From: Azonexaceae bacterium s22
GTDB taxonomy: Bacteria > Pseudomonadota > Gammaproteobacteria > Burkholderiales > Rhodocyclaceae
DNA length: 64,000 bases
Reading direction: 5' to 3'
Assembly: GCA_016617495.1 (NCBI GenBank)
Contig: WYCU01000008.1
Location: forward strand, 46,075-110,074
The notes under the pieces are model-generated. The model saw nothing but the letters and a program-made list of their open reading frames with translations, searched no databases and was not told the origin of the DNA. Within the stretch, counting starts at the first letter, position 1. Each line of letters starts with the position of its first letter. The translations under genes were made by a program, and so were the position numbers. Positions 10,141 through 19,360 of this stretch are shown here, piece after piece.

Positions 10141-10920
10141 ATGAAAAAAATATTCGGACTGCTGCTGGCAGTCCTGTTCTGCATTGCAGGAAATGAAGCG
10201 CTGGCGCAAATCAGCGATCTCAATATGGCCATCAACAAGGCCGGTCGCCAGCGCATGCTGTCCCAGCGCATGGCCAAGGCCTACTTCCAGATCGGCCAAC
10301 AGGTTGAAGTGGAACGCAGCAAGAAGATTCTCGACGCTTCGGTCGCGACTTTCGAGCGCCAATTGTCGGAACTGAAGAGCTTTGCGCCGACGCCGGAAAT
10401 CAAGGAAAACTATCTCAAGCTGGATAAGCTCTGGGTGGCCTACAAAGACGTGCTGGTCGGTACGCCGCCGTCTCAGGACAACGGGCGCAAGGTGCTGGAA
10501 CTCTCCGATCAGGTGTTGGCACTGGCGCATCAGGGTACCGTCATGCTGGAAAAACAGTCCGGGACCACAGCCGGGCGGCTGGTGAATATTTCCGGACGCC
10601 AGCGCATGCTTTCCCAGCGCATGGCCAAGTTCTACCAGGCGATTGCCTGGGGTATCGGCAATGAGAAAAGCGCCGAAGAGCTGGAAAAGGCGCGCAAGGA
10701 CTTTGTGGCAGCCCATCAGGAGCTGTCCAATGCCCCAATCAATACCCCGCAGATCAAGGATAGCCTCGAACTGGTCAAGCAGCAGTGGGTGTTCTTCGAT
10801 GCGGCGTTGAATCAGAAGGCAGTGGCCGACAAGCGACCGCAGATCAACGTGGCGACGACGAGTGAACGCATCCTTGAAGAGATGGAAGTCGTGGTCGGCC
10901 TGTACGAAAAGCTGAAATAA
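10141..10920 (+). CDS. Exported PilJ-domain protein, copy 2 (tandem paralog)
   Basis: Same length (259 residues) and architecture as the preceding gene: signal peptide ending near ALAQ and two GRQRMLSQRMAK repeats, with long identical stretches such as ERSKKILDASVA and the C-terminal ATTSERILEEME. The pair clearly arose by tandem duplication. The ATG at 10141 is chosen because the signal peptide starts there (MKKIFGLLLAVLF); an upstream in-frame start at 10108 would bury it. The 190-base gap upstream contains GC-rich hairpins and no other gene. Confidence 0.8.
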   Translation: MKKIFGLLLAVLFCIAGNEALAQISDLNMAINKAGRQRMLSQRMAKAYFQIGQQVEVERSKKILDASVATFERQLSELKSFAPTPEIKENYLKLDKLWVAYKDVLVGTPPSQDNGRKVLELSDQVLALAHQGTVMLEKQSGTTAGRLVNISGRQRMLSQRMAKFYQAIAWGIGNEKSAEELEKARKDFVAAHQELSNAPINTPQIKDSLELVKQQWVFFDAALNQKAVADKRPQINVATTSERILEEMEVVVGLYEKLK

Positions 10921-10921
10921 G

Positions 10922-12031
10922 CTAGAAAAGCGCCAGCTGCCGCTCGTCGCCGGAAGGCGCAGGCGGCGGCTGGAAGGCCGCGACATCGAGGCGCGGCCAG
11001 TCCTGCGTCAGCCCGAGGCGCCGGCAGGCCAGATCGAAGCGCTGCCGGATCAGCTCGGCAAAATGCCCCAGGCCGGTCATTCTGCTGCCGAAACGGGCGT
11101 CGTTAGCCCGACCGCCCCGTAAATCGTAGAGGACCGACATGATTCGCGAGGCTTTTTCCGGCGCGTGCCAATCCAGCCACGTCCGAAACAGATCGGCGAC
11201 TTCGTGCGGCAGGCGCAGGAGCGTGTAGGTGGCCCCGGCCGCGCCATATTCGCGCGCGGCAGCCAACAATTTTTCCATTTCGTGATCGTTCAGTCCGGGG
11301 ATGAGGGGCGCCACCAGTACCGAAACCGGGACCCCGGCGTCGCTCAGGCGGCGGATTGCTGCCAGCCGGGCATGCGGTGCGCTGGCCCGTGGCTCCAGTT
11401 CGCGGGCCAGATTCCCGTCGAGTGTGGTGAGCGAAATGCCCACATGGGCCAGCCGCTGGCTGGCCAGTTGCGCCCACAGGTCGGTGTCGCGCTGAATCAG
11501 CGAGGATTTGGTGACGACTGAAACCGGATGATGGGTTTCCAGCATGACCTCCAGCAGCCCCCGTGTCAGCATCGCCTTTCGTTCAAACGGCTGATAGGCA
11601 TCCGTGGCCGTGCCCAATGCAATCGGGGAGCACACATAGCCGGGACGGGAGAGTGCCTCACGCAACAAGGCCGGCGCATCCGGTTTGTGGAAAATCTGTG
11701 TTTCAAAATCCAGTCCGGGTGACAGGCCCAGGTAGGCATGCGTCGGGCGGGCGTAGCAGTAGATGCAGCCATGCTCACAGCCGCGGTAGGGATTGATCGA
11801 CTGGTCGAAGCCGAGGTCCGGGGAGTCGTTGTGGCTGAGAATGCTGCGGGCAGTATCGGGCAACAGCCGGGTGTCCGGATGGGGCGCCTGTTCCGGCGTC
11901 CAGCCGTCATCCTCCGCGCGGCGTGTTTCCGTGCTGAAACGGTGGGGCACATTCCCGACCGCGCCACGACCCTTGATCGGCCGCTCGGGAATCCCGGAAG
12001 AAGGTTCTAGTTCAAACGCTTCCATACGCAT
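10922..12031 (-). CDS. PA0069-family radical SAM protein
   Basis: About 369 residues. The radical SAM cluster motif CEHGCIYCYARP (C-x3-C-x2-C) is in the first third, preceded by FDQSINPYRGCEHG as in the PA0069/Rv2578c (SplB-like) family. Function in this family is not established; some members are grouped with DNA photoproduct lyases. The ATG at 12031 (MRMEAFE) or 12025 are both possible and neither has a clear ribosome site. An apparent extension through the divergent aroG gene is an antisense artefact. Its stop is one base beyond the PilJ gene, which it faces. Confidence 0.85.
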   Translation of the reverse strand: MRMEAFELEPSSGIPERPIKGRGAVGNVPHRFSTETRRAEDDGWTPEQAPHPDTRLLPDTARSILSHNDSPDLGFDQSINPYRGCEHGCIYCYARPTHAYLGLSPGLDFETQIFHKPDAPALLREALSRPGYVCSPIALGTATDAYQPFERKAMLTRGLLEVMLETHHPVSVVTKSSLIQRDTDLWAQLASQRLAHVGISLTTLDGNLARELEPRASAPHARLAAIRRLSDAGVPVSVLVAPLIPGLNDHEMEKLLAAAREYGAAGATYTLLRLPHEVADLFRTWLDWHAPEKASRIMSVLYDLRGGRANDARFGSRMTGLGHFAELIRQRFDLACRRLGLTQDWPRLDVAAFQPPPAPSGDERQLALF

Positions 12032-12076
12032 CCGGTAGAATGCCGGGTTTTCACGCAAATTTAAATGGGGTTGGCC

Positions 12077-13156
12077 ATGATGCCGCAAAGCAAACCGAAT
12101 ACTGACGATCTTCGCATCAAGGAAATCAAGGAGCTGGTGCCGCCAGCGCACGTTTTCCGCGAATATCCGGTATCCAACCGCGCGGCCCAGACCACCTACA
12201 CCGCCCGTCAGGCCATCCACCGCGTGCTGCATGGTGCCGACGACCGTCTGCTCGTCGTCATTGGCCCGTGCTCCATTCACGATTACGACGCGGCGATGGA
12301 ATACGCCAAGAAGCTTGCCAAACAGGCCGAAAAATATGCCGAGGACCTTATCGTCGTCATGCGCGTCTATTTTGAAAAGCCGCGCACCACGGTCGGTTGG
12401 AAGGGGCTGATCAACGATCCGCGCCTGGATAACACCTTCCGCATCAACGAAGGTCTGCGCCTGGCGCGCCGCATCCTGCTGGAAATCAACGAACTTGACC
12501 TGCCTTGCGCCACCGAGTTTCTCGACACCATCACCCCGCAATACACCGCGGATCTCATCGCCTGGGGAGCGATTGGCGCGCGTACCACCGAATCGCAGGT
12601 TCACCGCGAATTGGCCTCGGGCTTGTCATGCCCGGTCGGCTTCAAGAATGGAACGGACGGCAACATGCGCATCGCAGTCGATGCCATTCGCGCGGCCAAC
12701 TCGCCGCACCATTTCCTCTCCGTGACCAAATCCGGCCATACCGCCATCGTCTCGACCATGGGTAACGAGGATTGCCACGTCATCCTGCGTGGTGGCAAGG
12801 AACCCAACTTCGATGCGGCCAGCGTCGAGGCAGCCAGCAACGAAATCTCCAAATCGGGGCTCGCGGCCCGCCTGATGGTCGATTTCTCCCACGGCAACAG
12901 CCGCAAGCAATACAAGCTGCAGATGGAAGTCTGCGACAGCATCGCGACCCAAATTGCCGCCGGTGACGAGCGCATCGTGGGCGTGATGGTCGAATCGCAC
13001 CTCGTCGAAGGGCGCCAGGACCTCGCGCCCGGCAAGGCGCTGACCTACGGCCAGAGCATCACCGACGCCTGCATCGGCTGGGACGACAGTCTCGAAGTCC
13101 TGGAAAAGCTGGCGGCTGCGGTTCGTGCTCGGCGCGTGACGGAGGCTGGGGAGTAA
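12077..13156 (+). CDS. aroG: 3-deoxy-7-phosphoheptulonate synthase (DAHP synthase, class I AroAI)
   Basis: Condenses phosphoenolpyruvate and erythrose 4-phosphate, the first step of the shikimate pathway. About 359 residues, matching E. coli AroF/G/H. Recognisable blocks are VIGPCSIHDYDAAMEYA, MRVYFEKPRTTVGWKGLINDP, GARTTESQVHRELASGLSCP and HGNSRKQ. Of several in-frame starts I prefer the ATG at 12077, which follows GGGG; the ATG at 12065 has no ribosome site. The isozyme class (Phe-, Tyr- or Trp-sensitive) cannot be assigned. A hairpin lies 55 bases past the stop. Confidence 0.95.
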   Translation: MMPQSKPNTDDLRIKEIKELVPPAHVFREYPVSNRAAQTTYTARQAIHRVLHGADDRLLVVIGPCSIHDYDAAMEYAKKLAKQAEKYAEDLIVVMRVYFEKPRTTVGWKGLINDPRLDNTFRINEGLRLARRILLEINELDLPCATEFLDTITPQYTADLIAWGAIGARTTESQVHRELASGLSCPVGFKNGTDGNMRIAVDAIRAANSPHHFLSVTKSGHTAIVSTMGNEDCHVILRGGKEPNFDAASVEAASNEISKSGLAARLMVDFSHGNSRKQYKLQMEVCDSIATQIAAGDERIVGVMVESHLVEGRQDLAPGKALTYGQSITDACIGWDDSLEVLEKLAAAVRARRVTEAGE

Positions 13157-13211
13157 CCCTCCAATTGGAATTGCCGCGACGAACTGATTGCTTTTGATGT
13201 TGAGTGAGGCC

Positions 13212-13235
13212 ACCTGCACAGAGTGACGTGCAGGT
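13212..13235 (+). terminator. Hairpin downstream of aroG
   Basis: Perfect 8-bp stem ACCTGCAC / GTGCAGGT with an 8-base loop, 55 bases after the aroG stop. No T-run follows, so termination may be Rho-dependent or weak. It lies between aroG and the trailer end of the CRISPR array, which is transcribed towards it. Confidence 0.4.
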
Positions 13236-13243
13236 CAGACTCA

Positions 13244-13271
13244 CGTTTGATCGGTCTGTTCGCCAGTGAGC
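13244..13271 (-). repeat. Decayed terminal CRISPR repeat
   Basis: This 28-base stretch matches the array repeat at 19 of 28 positions, and its last eight bases (CAGTGAGC, plus strand) are identical. It stands one unit before the first intact repeat with a 34-base interval. Leader-distal end repeats usually degenerate, which fits the orientation deduced from the cas operon. Confidence 0.6.
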
Positions 13272-13755
13272 GAGGCGTAGGTTGTCGCGCCCCGCACCTG
13301 ATAATTTTCTGAGCTGCCTATCCGGCAGTGAGCGCCGTCGTCGGGCGCGCGGGCGGGGCGTCGTCTTTCTGAGCTGCCTATCCGGCAGTGAGCATGGGTC
13401 AAATGTTTTCCCTCGGGTGTGTATTTTTTCTGAGCTGCCTATCCGGCAGTGAGCCTATTCGCCCCGCCCTGGGCCAAGCTTTGGCCGTTTCTGAGCTGCC
13501 TATCCGGCAGTGAGCTAGTGCATCCAGAAATCAACGTTTTTTCCCATTTTCTGAGCTGCCTATCCGGCAGTGAGCGGTTTGCAAGCGATGCAGGATGCAC
13601 CCCGCGCTTTCTGAGCTGCCTATCCGGCAGTGAGCCCCATCCAGCCAAAAAACCCGCTGCACCACCGTTTCTGAGCTGCCTATCCGGCAGTGAGCGGTAT
13701 GACCTGGAAAACACGCCGGCCCTTCGCTTTCTGAGCTGCCTATCCGGCAGTGAGC

Positions 13756-13848
13756 GGCAACGTTCGCAAGGTTCGCCGCGCGGTCAATTTTCTGAGCTGC
13801 CTATCCGGCAGTGAGCGTGATGGCATAGTCGAATGTGCCTTGGGCGAT
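13756..13848 (-). repeat. Duplicated spacer-repeat-spacer block, copy 1
   Basis: Two consecutive spacers (13756-13788 and 13817-13848) are identical, in the same order, to those at 14237-14329, eight units away. This points to recombination between repeats rather than independent acquisition. It is in the old, leader-distal part of the array. Confidence 0.95.
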
Positions 13849-14236
13849 TTTCTGAGCTGCCTATCCGGCAGTGAGCCAATGCGCGGCGAAACGGTATGCG
13901 ACGCTTCATTTCTGAGCTGCCTATCCGGCAGTGAGCTCAAAAAACATCAACGGCGAGGGTATGGGCAATTTCTGAGCTGCCTATCCGGCAGTGAGCTGGG
14001 GCGGTGAGCACAAGCGCCCGGCGAAAGATTTCTGAGCTGCCTATCCGGCAGTGAGCTCATTGTCCGCCCCAAACAGAATCACCGCCTCTTTCTGAGCTGC
14101 CTATCCGGCAGTGAGCTCCTCTGGCGCTGGCTGCGCATTGTTCCAGATTTTCTGAGCTGCCTATCCGGCAGTGAGCCAAATTTGTTGGCCGGTTGGTCCG
14201 GCCTTCATTTTCTGAGCTGCCTATCCGGCAGTGAGC

Positions 14237-14329
14237 GGCAACGTTCGCAAGGTTCGCCGCGCGGTCAATTTTCTGAGCTGCCTATCCGGCAGTGAGCGTG
14301 ATGGCATAGTCGAATGTGCCTTGGGCGAT
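14237..14329 (-). repeat. Duplicated spacer-repeat-spacer block, copy 2
   Basis: Spacers 14237-14269 and 14298-14329 repeat those of 13756-13848 exactly. Six other spacers lie between the two blocks. Confidence 0.95.
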
Positions 14330-17300
14330 TTTCTGAGCTGCCTATCCGGCAGTGAGCACTACTCGGCCAACATTACCGGGGCGTCTCTCTTTCTGAGCTG
14401 CCTATCCGGCAGTGAGCGCGAGTGTCGATTCGGAACCCTGTGACGCCCTTTTTCTGAGCTGCCTATCCGGCAGTGAGCGATTTCGTCAGGTAGCAGCCCG
14501 GCCGCCAGCATTTCTGAGCTGCCTATCCGGCAGTGAGCGGAGTTGGGTTGCGATATCGGGGCACGCCGGGCTTTCTGAGCTGCCTATCCGGCAGTGAGCC
14601 CGATCAGGTGCCCCACGCGGCTGGGGCCGATTTTCTGAGCTGCCTATCCGGCAGTGAGCATGTTGCAATCTCTGGCGGGCGCGTACCGCTCTTTCTGAGC
14701 TGCCTATCCGGCAGTGAGCCCGGAATCGCTTGCGAACCTTGCGCGGCGGTCTTTTCTGAGCTGCCTATCCGGCAGTGAGCCTTCGATGCTCGTGTCTGGC
14801 GGTGCCGTCTATTTTCTGAGCTGCCTATCCGGCAGTGAGCAATCCGGCGGCGCAGCAAGTCACCCCGCGTCCTTTCTGAGCTGCCTATCCGGCAGTGAGC
14901 GCAGCGCGACAGATGCGAGCGCTAACGATTGTTTTCTGAGCTGCCTATCCGGCAGTGAGCGCGTGACGCCATGCACGATTCCGCCACCGATATTTCTGAG
15001 CTGCCTATCCGGCAGTGAGCATAAGCAAAGAAAAAGCGGGCGTTGGCGTGCCGTTTCTGAGCTGCCTATCCGGCAGTGAGCAAGCGGGGGGCGGCATGAG
15101 CGCGGTGCGTTTAATTTCAGAGCTGCCTATCCGGCAGTGAGCCGGCTGTTTTCTGAGGAGCCTGTTAAGGAACTTTTCTGAGCTGCCTATCCGGCAGTGA
15201 GCTTCCAGTCCAATGAATCACCCATTTTTTCATCTTTCTGAGCTGCCTATCCGGCAGTGAGCGTATTGCGCGTGCGCCATGTCGAGCGGGGGGCTTTCTG
15301 AGCTGCCTATCCGGCAGTGAGCGAAACTTGGGTGCGGATGGCCTTCGCGCTCAATTTCTGAGCTGCCTATCCGGCAGTGAGCGGCGTGGTCGAGGTGCTG
15401 GCGGAGGTGTGCCGGTTTCTGAGCTGCCTATCCGGCAGTGAGCAGAAACCCGAGGCCGTGGGTAGTCGTTGAAAATTTCTGAGCTGCCTATCCGGCAGTG
15501 AGCCTTGGGGATGCGTATCGCTCGCCGGAAGAGGCTTTCTGAGCTGCCTATCCGGCAGTGAGCGACTCGGATTCGGCGATTGCGAATCTGCTGACTTTCT
15601 GAGCTGCCTATCCGGCAGTGAGCGGATGGGCTGACGCAGCCCCAGCGTTTTGTACGTTTCTGAGCTGCCTATCCGGCAGTGAGCGCGAGTTTTTGCCGGC
15701 CGTGGCGATGGGTACATTTCTGAGCTGCCTATCCGGCAGTGAGCGAAATCTGGAGTCAGGGCGTCAAACGGCGCACTTTCTGAGCTGCCTATCCGGCAGT
15801 GAGCAAGAAGTTGGCGAGCTTATTAACCGCCCACTTTTTCTGAGCTGCCTATCCGGCAGTGAGCGGCGATTCGCACCAAGATCGACCGCGGCGAGTTTTC
15901 TGAGCTGCCTATCCGGCAGTGAGCGTTGTTATGACGCCAGGCGACCGGACCCCATATTTCTGAGCTGCCTATCCGGCAGTGAGCCTCTAGCCTGTGGACA
16001 TGCCCAAACGCATGAATTTCTGAGCTGCCTATCCGGCAGTGAGCTTGTCGTTGATTCCGAACTGCGAATCAGCCCATTTCTGAGCTGCCTATCCGGCAGT
16101 GAGCGCTTCGAGTTCGATGATGATCATTTCGGTATTTTTCTGAGCTGCCTATCCGGCAGTGAGCGTATGGGGTTTTGGTTAGGAGCAGGGCGGTTATTTC
16201 TGAGCTGCCTATCCGGCAGTGAGCGTCGAGGTGACGCAAGCGAAGGGGGGACAAATTTTCTGAGCTGCCTATCCGGCAGTGAGCATCCCATGCAAGAAAA
16301 AATCTTGGAAATTCTTTTTCTGAGCTGCCTATCCGGCAGTGAGCATAGAGAACAACATGAAGTTTTGCCCTGAGTGCTTTCTGAGCTGCCTATCCGGCAG
16401 TGAGCGCAAGCAGCTTTTCATCGTGCGCCCGGAGCGCTTTCTGAGCTGCCTATCCGGCAGTGAGCCGAGCGCCAAGCGAACGCTACTCGCCGGTGCATTT
16501 CTGAGCTGCCTATCCGGCAGTGAGCATAATCATGGAAATTGACGAACGCGATTTTACTTTTCTGAGCTGCCTATCCGGCAGTGAGCGGGTTAAAACCGTC
16601 CTGGGCATCGGCGTTGCTTTTCTGAGCTGCCTATCCGGCAGTGAGCGCAGCGTATGGGCTGGCGCGGCTGTTTTCTGATTTCTGAGCTGCCTATCCGGCA
16701 GTGAGCGGTGGATCGGTGAGTCGCTTGAGGCTTGTGTATTTCTGAGCTGCCTATCCGGCAGTGAGCCGGGCCTCGGTCGGTGCCGTCGTCGGTCGTTCTT
16801 TCTGAGCTGCCTATCCGGCAGTGAGCCCCGCTCCAGCATTGACCCCGCTACCCCGACAGTTTCTGAGCTGCCTATCCGGCAGTGAGCCGCGCGAATCACG
16901 AAATACGGCAATCCGGTGATTTCTGAGCTGCCTATCCGGCAGTGAGCTTGGCTGTCTCGAATAGGCTTTCTCGTTCAATTTTCTGAGCTGCCTATCCGGC
17001 AGTGAGCACATTGTATGCAGCCGAGCGCCTGGAATCCAATTTCTGAGCTGCCTATCCGGCAGTGAGCGGGGCGCGAGTTGGGTTGCCCGACCTCCGATTT
17101 TTCTGAGCTGCCTATCCGGCAGTGAGCATGCCGAATTCCCGCATCGCCGAATTCAAATCTTTCTGAGCTGCCTATCCGGCAGTGAGCCAGCCTGGAACAA
17201 AGGTGCAGGTACGGCCGTATTTCTGAGCTGCCTATCCGGCAGTGAGCTGCAGCGCGGAGCGCAGTACGCTTTGGATGTTTTTCTGAGCTGCCTATCCGGC

Positions 17301-19229
17301 AGTGAGCGTTCGATGACAAAGTTTGTGCCGTTCCAGTTTTTTCTGAGCTGCCTATCCGGCAGTGAGCTTGCAGCTTTTTCATGGGTTTCCCTTTCGTGGT
17401 TTCTGAGCTGCCTATCCGGCAGTGAGCCATCGCCTCCGGCTGGTGAATCGCCGGTTGCATTTCTGAGCTGCCTATCCGGCAGTGAGCTCGGCCAATGTCT
17501 GCCCGCTCGATAGCGGAACTTTCTGAGCTGCCTATCCGGCAGTGAGCCCTGGCTGATGACGCGCACCGTGCCGGTGAATTTTCTGAGCTGCCTATCCGGC
17601 AGTGAGCAGGGGCGTAGGAAATGAGCGATTTGTCTCCGTTTTCTGAGCTGCCTATCCGGCAGTGAGCCGGATCGTGTTGTCGCCGCCCCACGGGTGGTTT
17701 TTCTGAGCTGCCTATCCGGCAGTGAGCAAACCGATGAGCGAGTGTTACTTGAACACATTTTTCTGAGCTGCCTATCCGGCAGTGAGCGCGCGGTGCTGTG
17801 CGGCACGCTTCAGGTTAGCTTTCTGAGCTGCCTATCCGGCAGTGAGCATCGAGCAGGCGCTGCTCTACGCCAACCTCAATTTCTGAGCTGCCTATCCGGC
17901 AGTGAGCTCCGCACTGCTCCAGCAGCAAGGCGCGGCACATTTCTGAGCTGCCTATCCGGCAGTGAGCAATCAATCACGGCGCAGGAGGTGAGAACGTATT
18001 TTCTGAGCTGCCTATCCGGCAGTGAGCAGAACGCCATCCTTCAAAACGCTTCGGCTACTTTTCTGAGCTGCCTATCCGGCAGTGAGCCTCTCTGTAGCCA
18101 AGCCAATCCGAGTGCTTGGTTTCTGAGCTGCCTATCCGGCAGTGAGCCCCGCCGCCCTGCTTTTCCAAACGGGTTGCAATTTCTGAGCTGCCTATCCGGC
18201 AGTGAGCACATTTTCTAAAATCATTTCCTCCGACCCAACTTTCTGAGCTGCCTATCCGGCAGTGAGCGCTTTGCGAAATCTGTAAAAGTTGATCCGGCTT
18301 TTCTGAGCTGCCTATCCGGCAGTGAGCTTGGCTCTCAGCTTGACTTGCTCGGGCTTAAATTTCTGAGCTGCCTATCCGGCAGTGAGCGCGGTGCTGCCGG
18401 CGACCGTGCATCACGGTAAGTTTCTGAGCTGCCTATCCGGCAGTGAGCAAATGCAATTTCAGCGCTGCTCCAGCAGCAAGTTTCTGAGCTGCCTATCCGG
18501 CAGTGAGCCTGGGATTGATCCGGCTTCATCCCAATACACTTTTCTGAGCTGCCTATCCGGCAGTGAGCCCGGAGCAGTGGATACTGGCTTTGCAGCGGCA
18601 TTTCTGAGCTGCCTATCCGGCAGTGAGCGCATTTGCGTGAAATTATCCCGGCCAAGGCAGATTTCTGAGCTGCCTATCCGGCAGTGAGCCCATTTGCGCA
18701 CTGATTCCCCGCTCACGGATATTTCTGAGCTGCCTATCCGGCAGTGAGCAAACCGATGAGCGAGTGTTACTTGAACACATTTTTCTGAGCTGCCTATCCG
18801 GCAGTGAGCATTGGCGGTTTCGGCTCTTCGACCGTTGCCGCTTTCTGAGCTGCCTATCCGGCAGTGAGCGTGCGGGCACAGGAAAAGCAACCTGCTGAAA
18901 TTTTCTGAGCTGCCTATCCGGCAGTGAGCGCAGGCATTTAACCGGCCATGCCGTTGATCTTTTTCTGAGCTGCCTATCCGGCAGTGAGCAGCTGTTAGAG
19001 CGTTGGGGCTGGAAGCGAACCTTTCTGAGCTGCCTATCCGGCAGTGAGCTCATTTCGGCCTCTGGACGTGAAATCACGTAATTTCTGAGCTGCCTATCCG
19101 GCAGTGAGCGGATAAATACGCCTCATATGCTGGTGAAGTGCTTTCTGAGCTGCCTATCCGGCAGTGAGCTTACGGACCGCTTCACGGGATACCCTCTGAT
19201 CTTTCTGAGCTGCCTATCCGGCAGTGAGC

Positions 19230-19247
19230 TAGATCATATCTGATCTA
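19230..19247. repeat. 18-bp palindrome abutting the leader-proximal repeat
   Basis: TAGATCA, 4-base centre TATC, then TGATCTA: a perfect inverted repeat directly adjoining the first CRISPR repeat, where new spacers are inserted. It could mark the integration site, bind a factor, or be fortuitous. Confidence 0.6.
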
Positions 19248-19312
19248 CATCCCTAATTTTTAAAGAAATTTCTGCTGACTTGGCGGTTTTACCCAAATTC
19301 TGCGCTATCCGC

Positions 19313-19325
19313 TAAGCCCTTGATT
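19313..19325 (-). promoter_or_regulatory. Predicted IHF binding site in CRISPR leader
   Basis: On the minus strand the sequence is AATCAAGGGCTTA, a perfect match to the IHF consensus WATCAANNNNTTR, about 84 bases upstream of the first repeat. IHF bends the leader during spacer integration in type I-E and I-F systems, so the role fits; binding itself is inferred. Confidence 0.6.
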
Positions 19326-19354
19326 TTTCGAGAGGGAATTTCCCCCTCGAAAAA
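19324..19354 (-). other. Hairpin between csy4 and leader
   Basis: Stem TTTTTCGAG / CTCGAAAAA (9 bp), one A-C mismatch, then GGGA/TCCC and a 3-base loop, starting six bases after the csy4 stop. No T-tract follows on the minus strand, so it is more likely an end-protecting or attenuating hairpin than a classic terminator. It touches the predicted IHF site. Confidence 0.55.
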
Positions 19355-19360
19355 AGGGTT

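Larger units (their letters stand above)
13306..19229 (-). CRISPR. Type I-F CRISPR array, 99 repeats and 98 spacers
   Basis: 28-base repeats every 60-61 bases with spacers of 32 (some 33) bases. On the transcribed minus strand the repeat begins GCTCACTGCCGGATAGGCAG and ends CTCAGAAA, the I-F signature; the CTGCC/GGCAG stem with GGATA loop is the Csy4 cleavage hairpin. Ninety-nine repeats are counted, one per 60-61 bases; the one at 15115-15142 carries a single change at 15119. Transcription towards lower coordinates is inferred from repeat orientation, the adjacent leader and the cas genes. Newest spacers should therefore be near 19.2 kb. Several spacers are duplicated (13756-13848 = 14237-14329; 17728-17759 = 18750-18781). 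Confidence 0.99.
19230..19360 (-). promoter_or_regulatory. CRISPR leader
   Basis: AT-rich 131-base non-coding stretch between the csy4 stop and the first repeat, on the side from which the array should be transcribed. It contains a palindrome touching the repeat, a consensus IHF site and a strong hairpin next to csy4. An AT-rich patch (minus strand CTTTAAAAATTAGG, about 40 bases from the repeat) could hold the -10 of the array promoter, but I cannot fix it. Confidence 0.8.

Noticed and set aside
10922-12604. Extension of the radical SAM gene to 12604
   Set aside because: The extra N-terminus is antisense to aroG and has no family similarity; the start at 12031 or 12025 gives the family length.
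18268-18540. 12-base identity (TTGATCCGGCTT) between two spacers
   Set aside because: Short match among 98 spacers; could be chance, unlike the 16-base pair reported.
13439-19077. Many open frames across the array translating to repeated FLSCLSGSE or SLPDRQLRK units
   Set aside because: They are translations of the CRISPR repeat in frame with 60-base units, with no ribosome sites; the array is non-coding.
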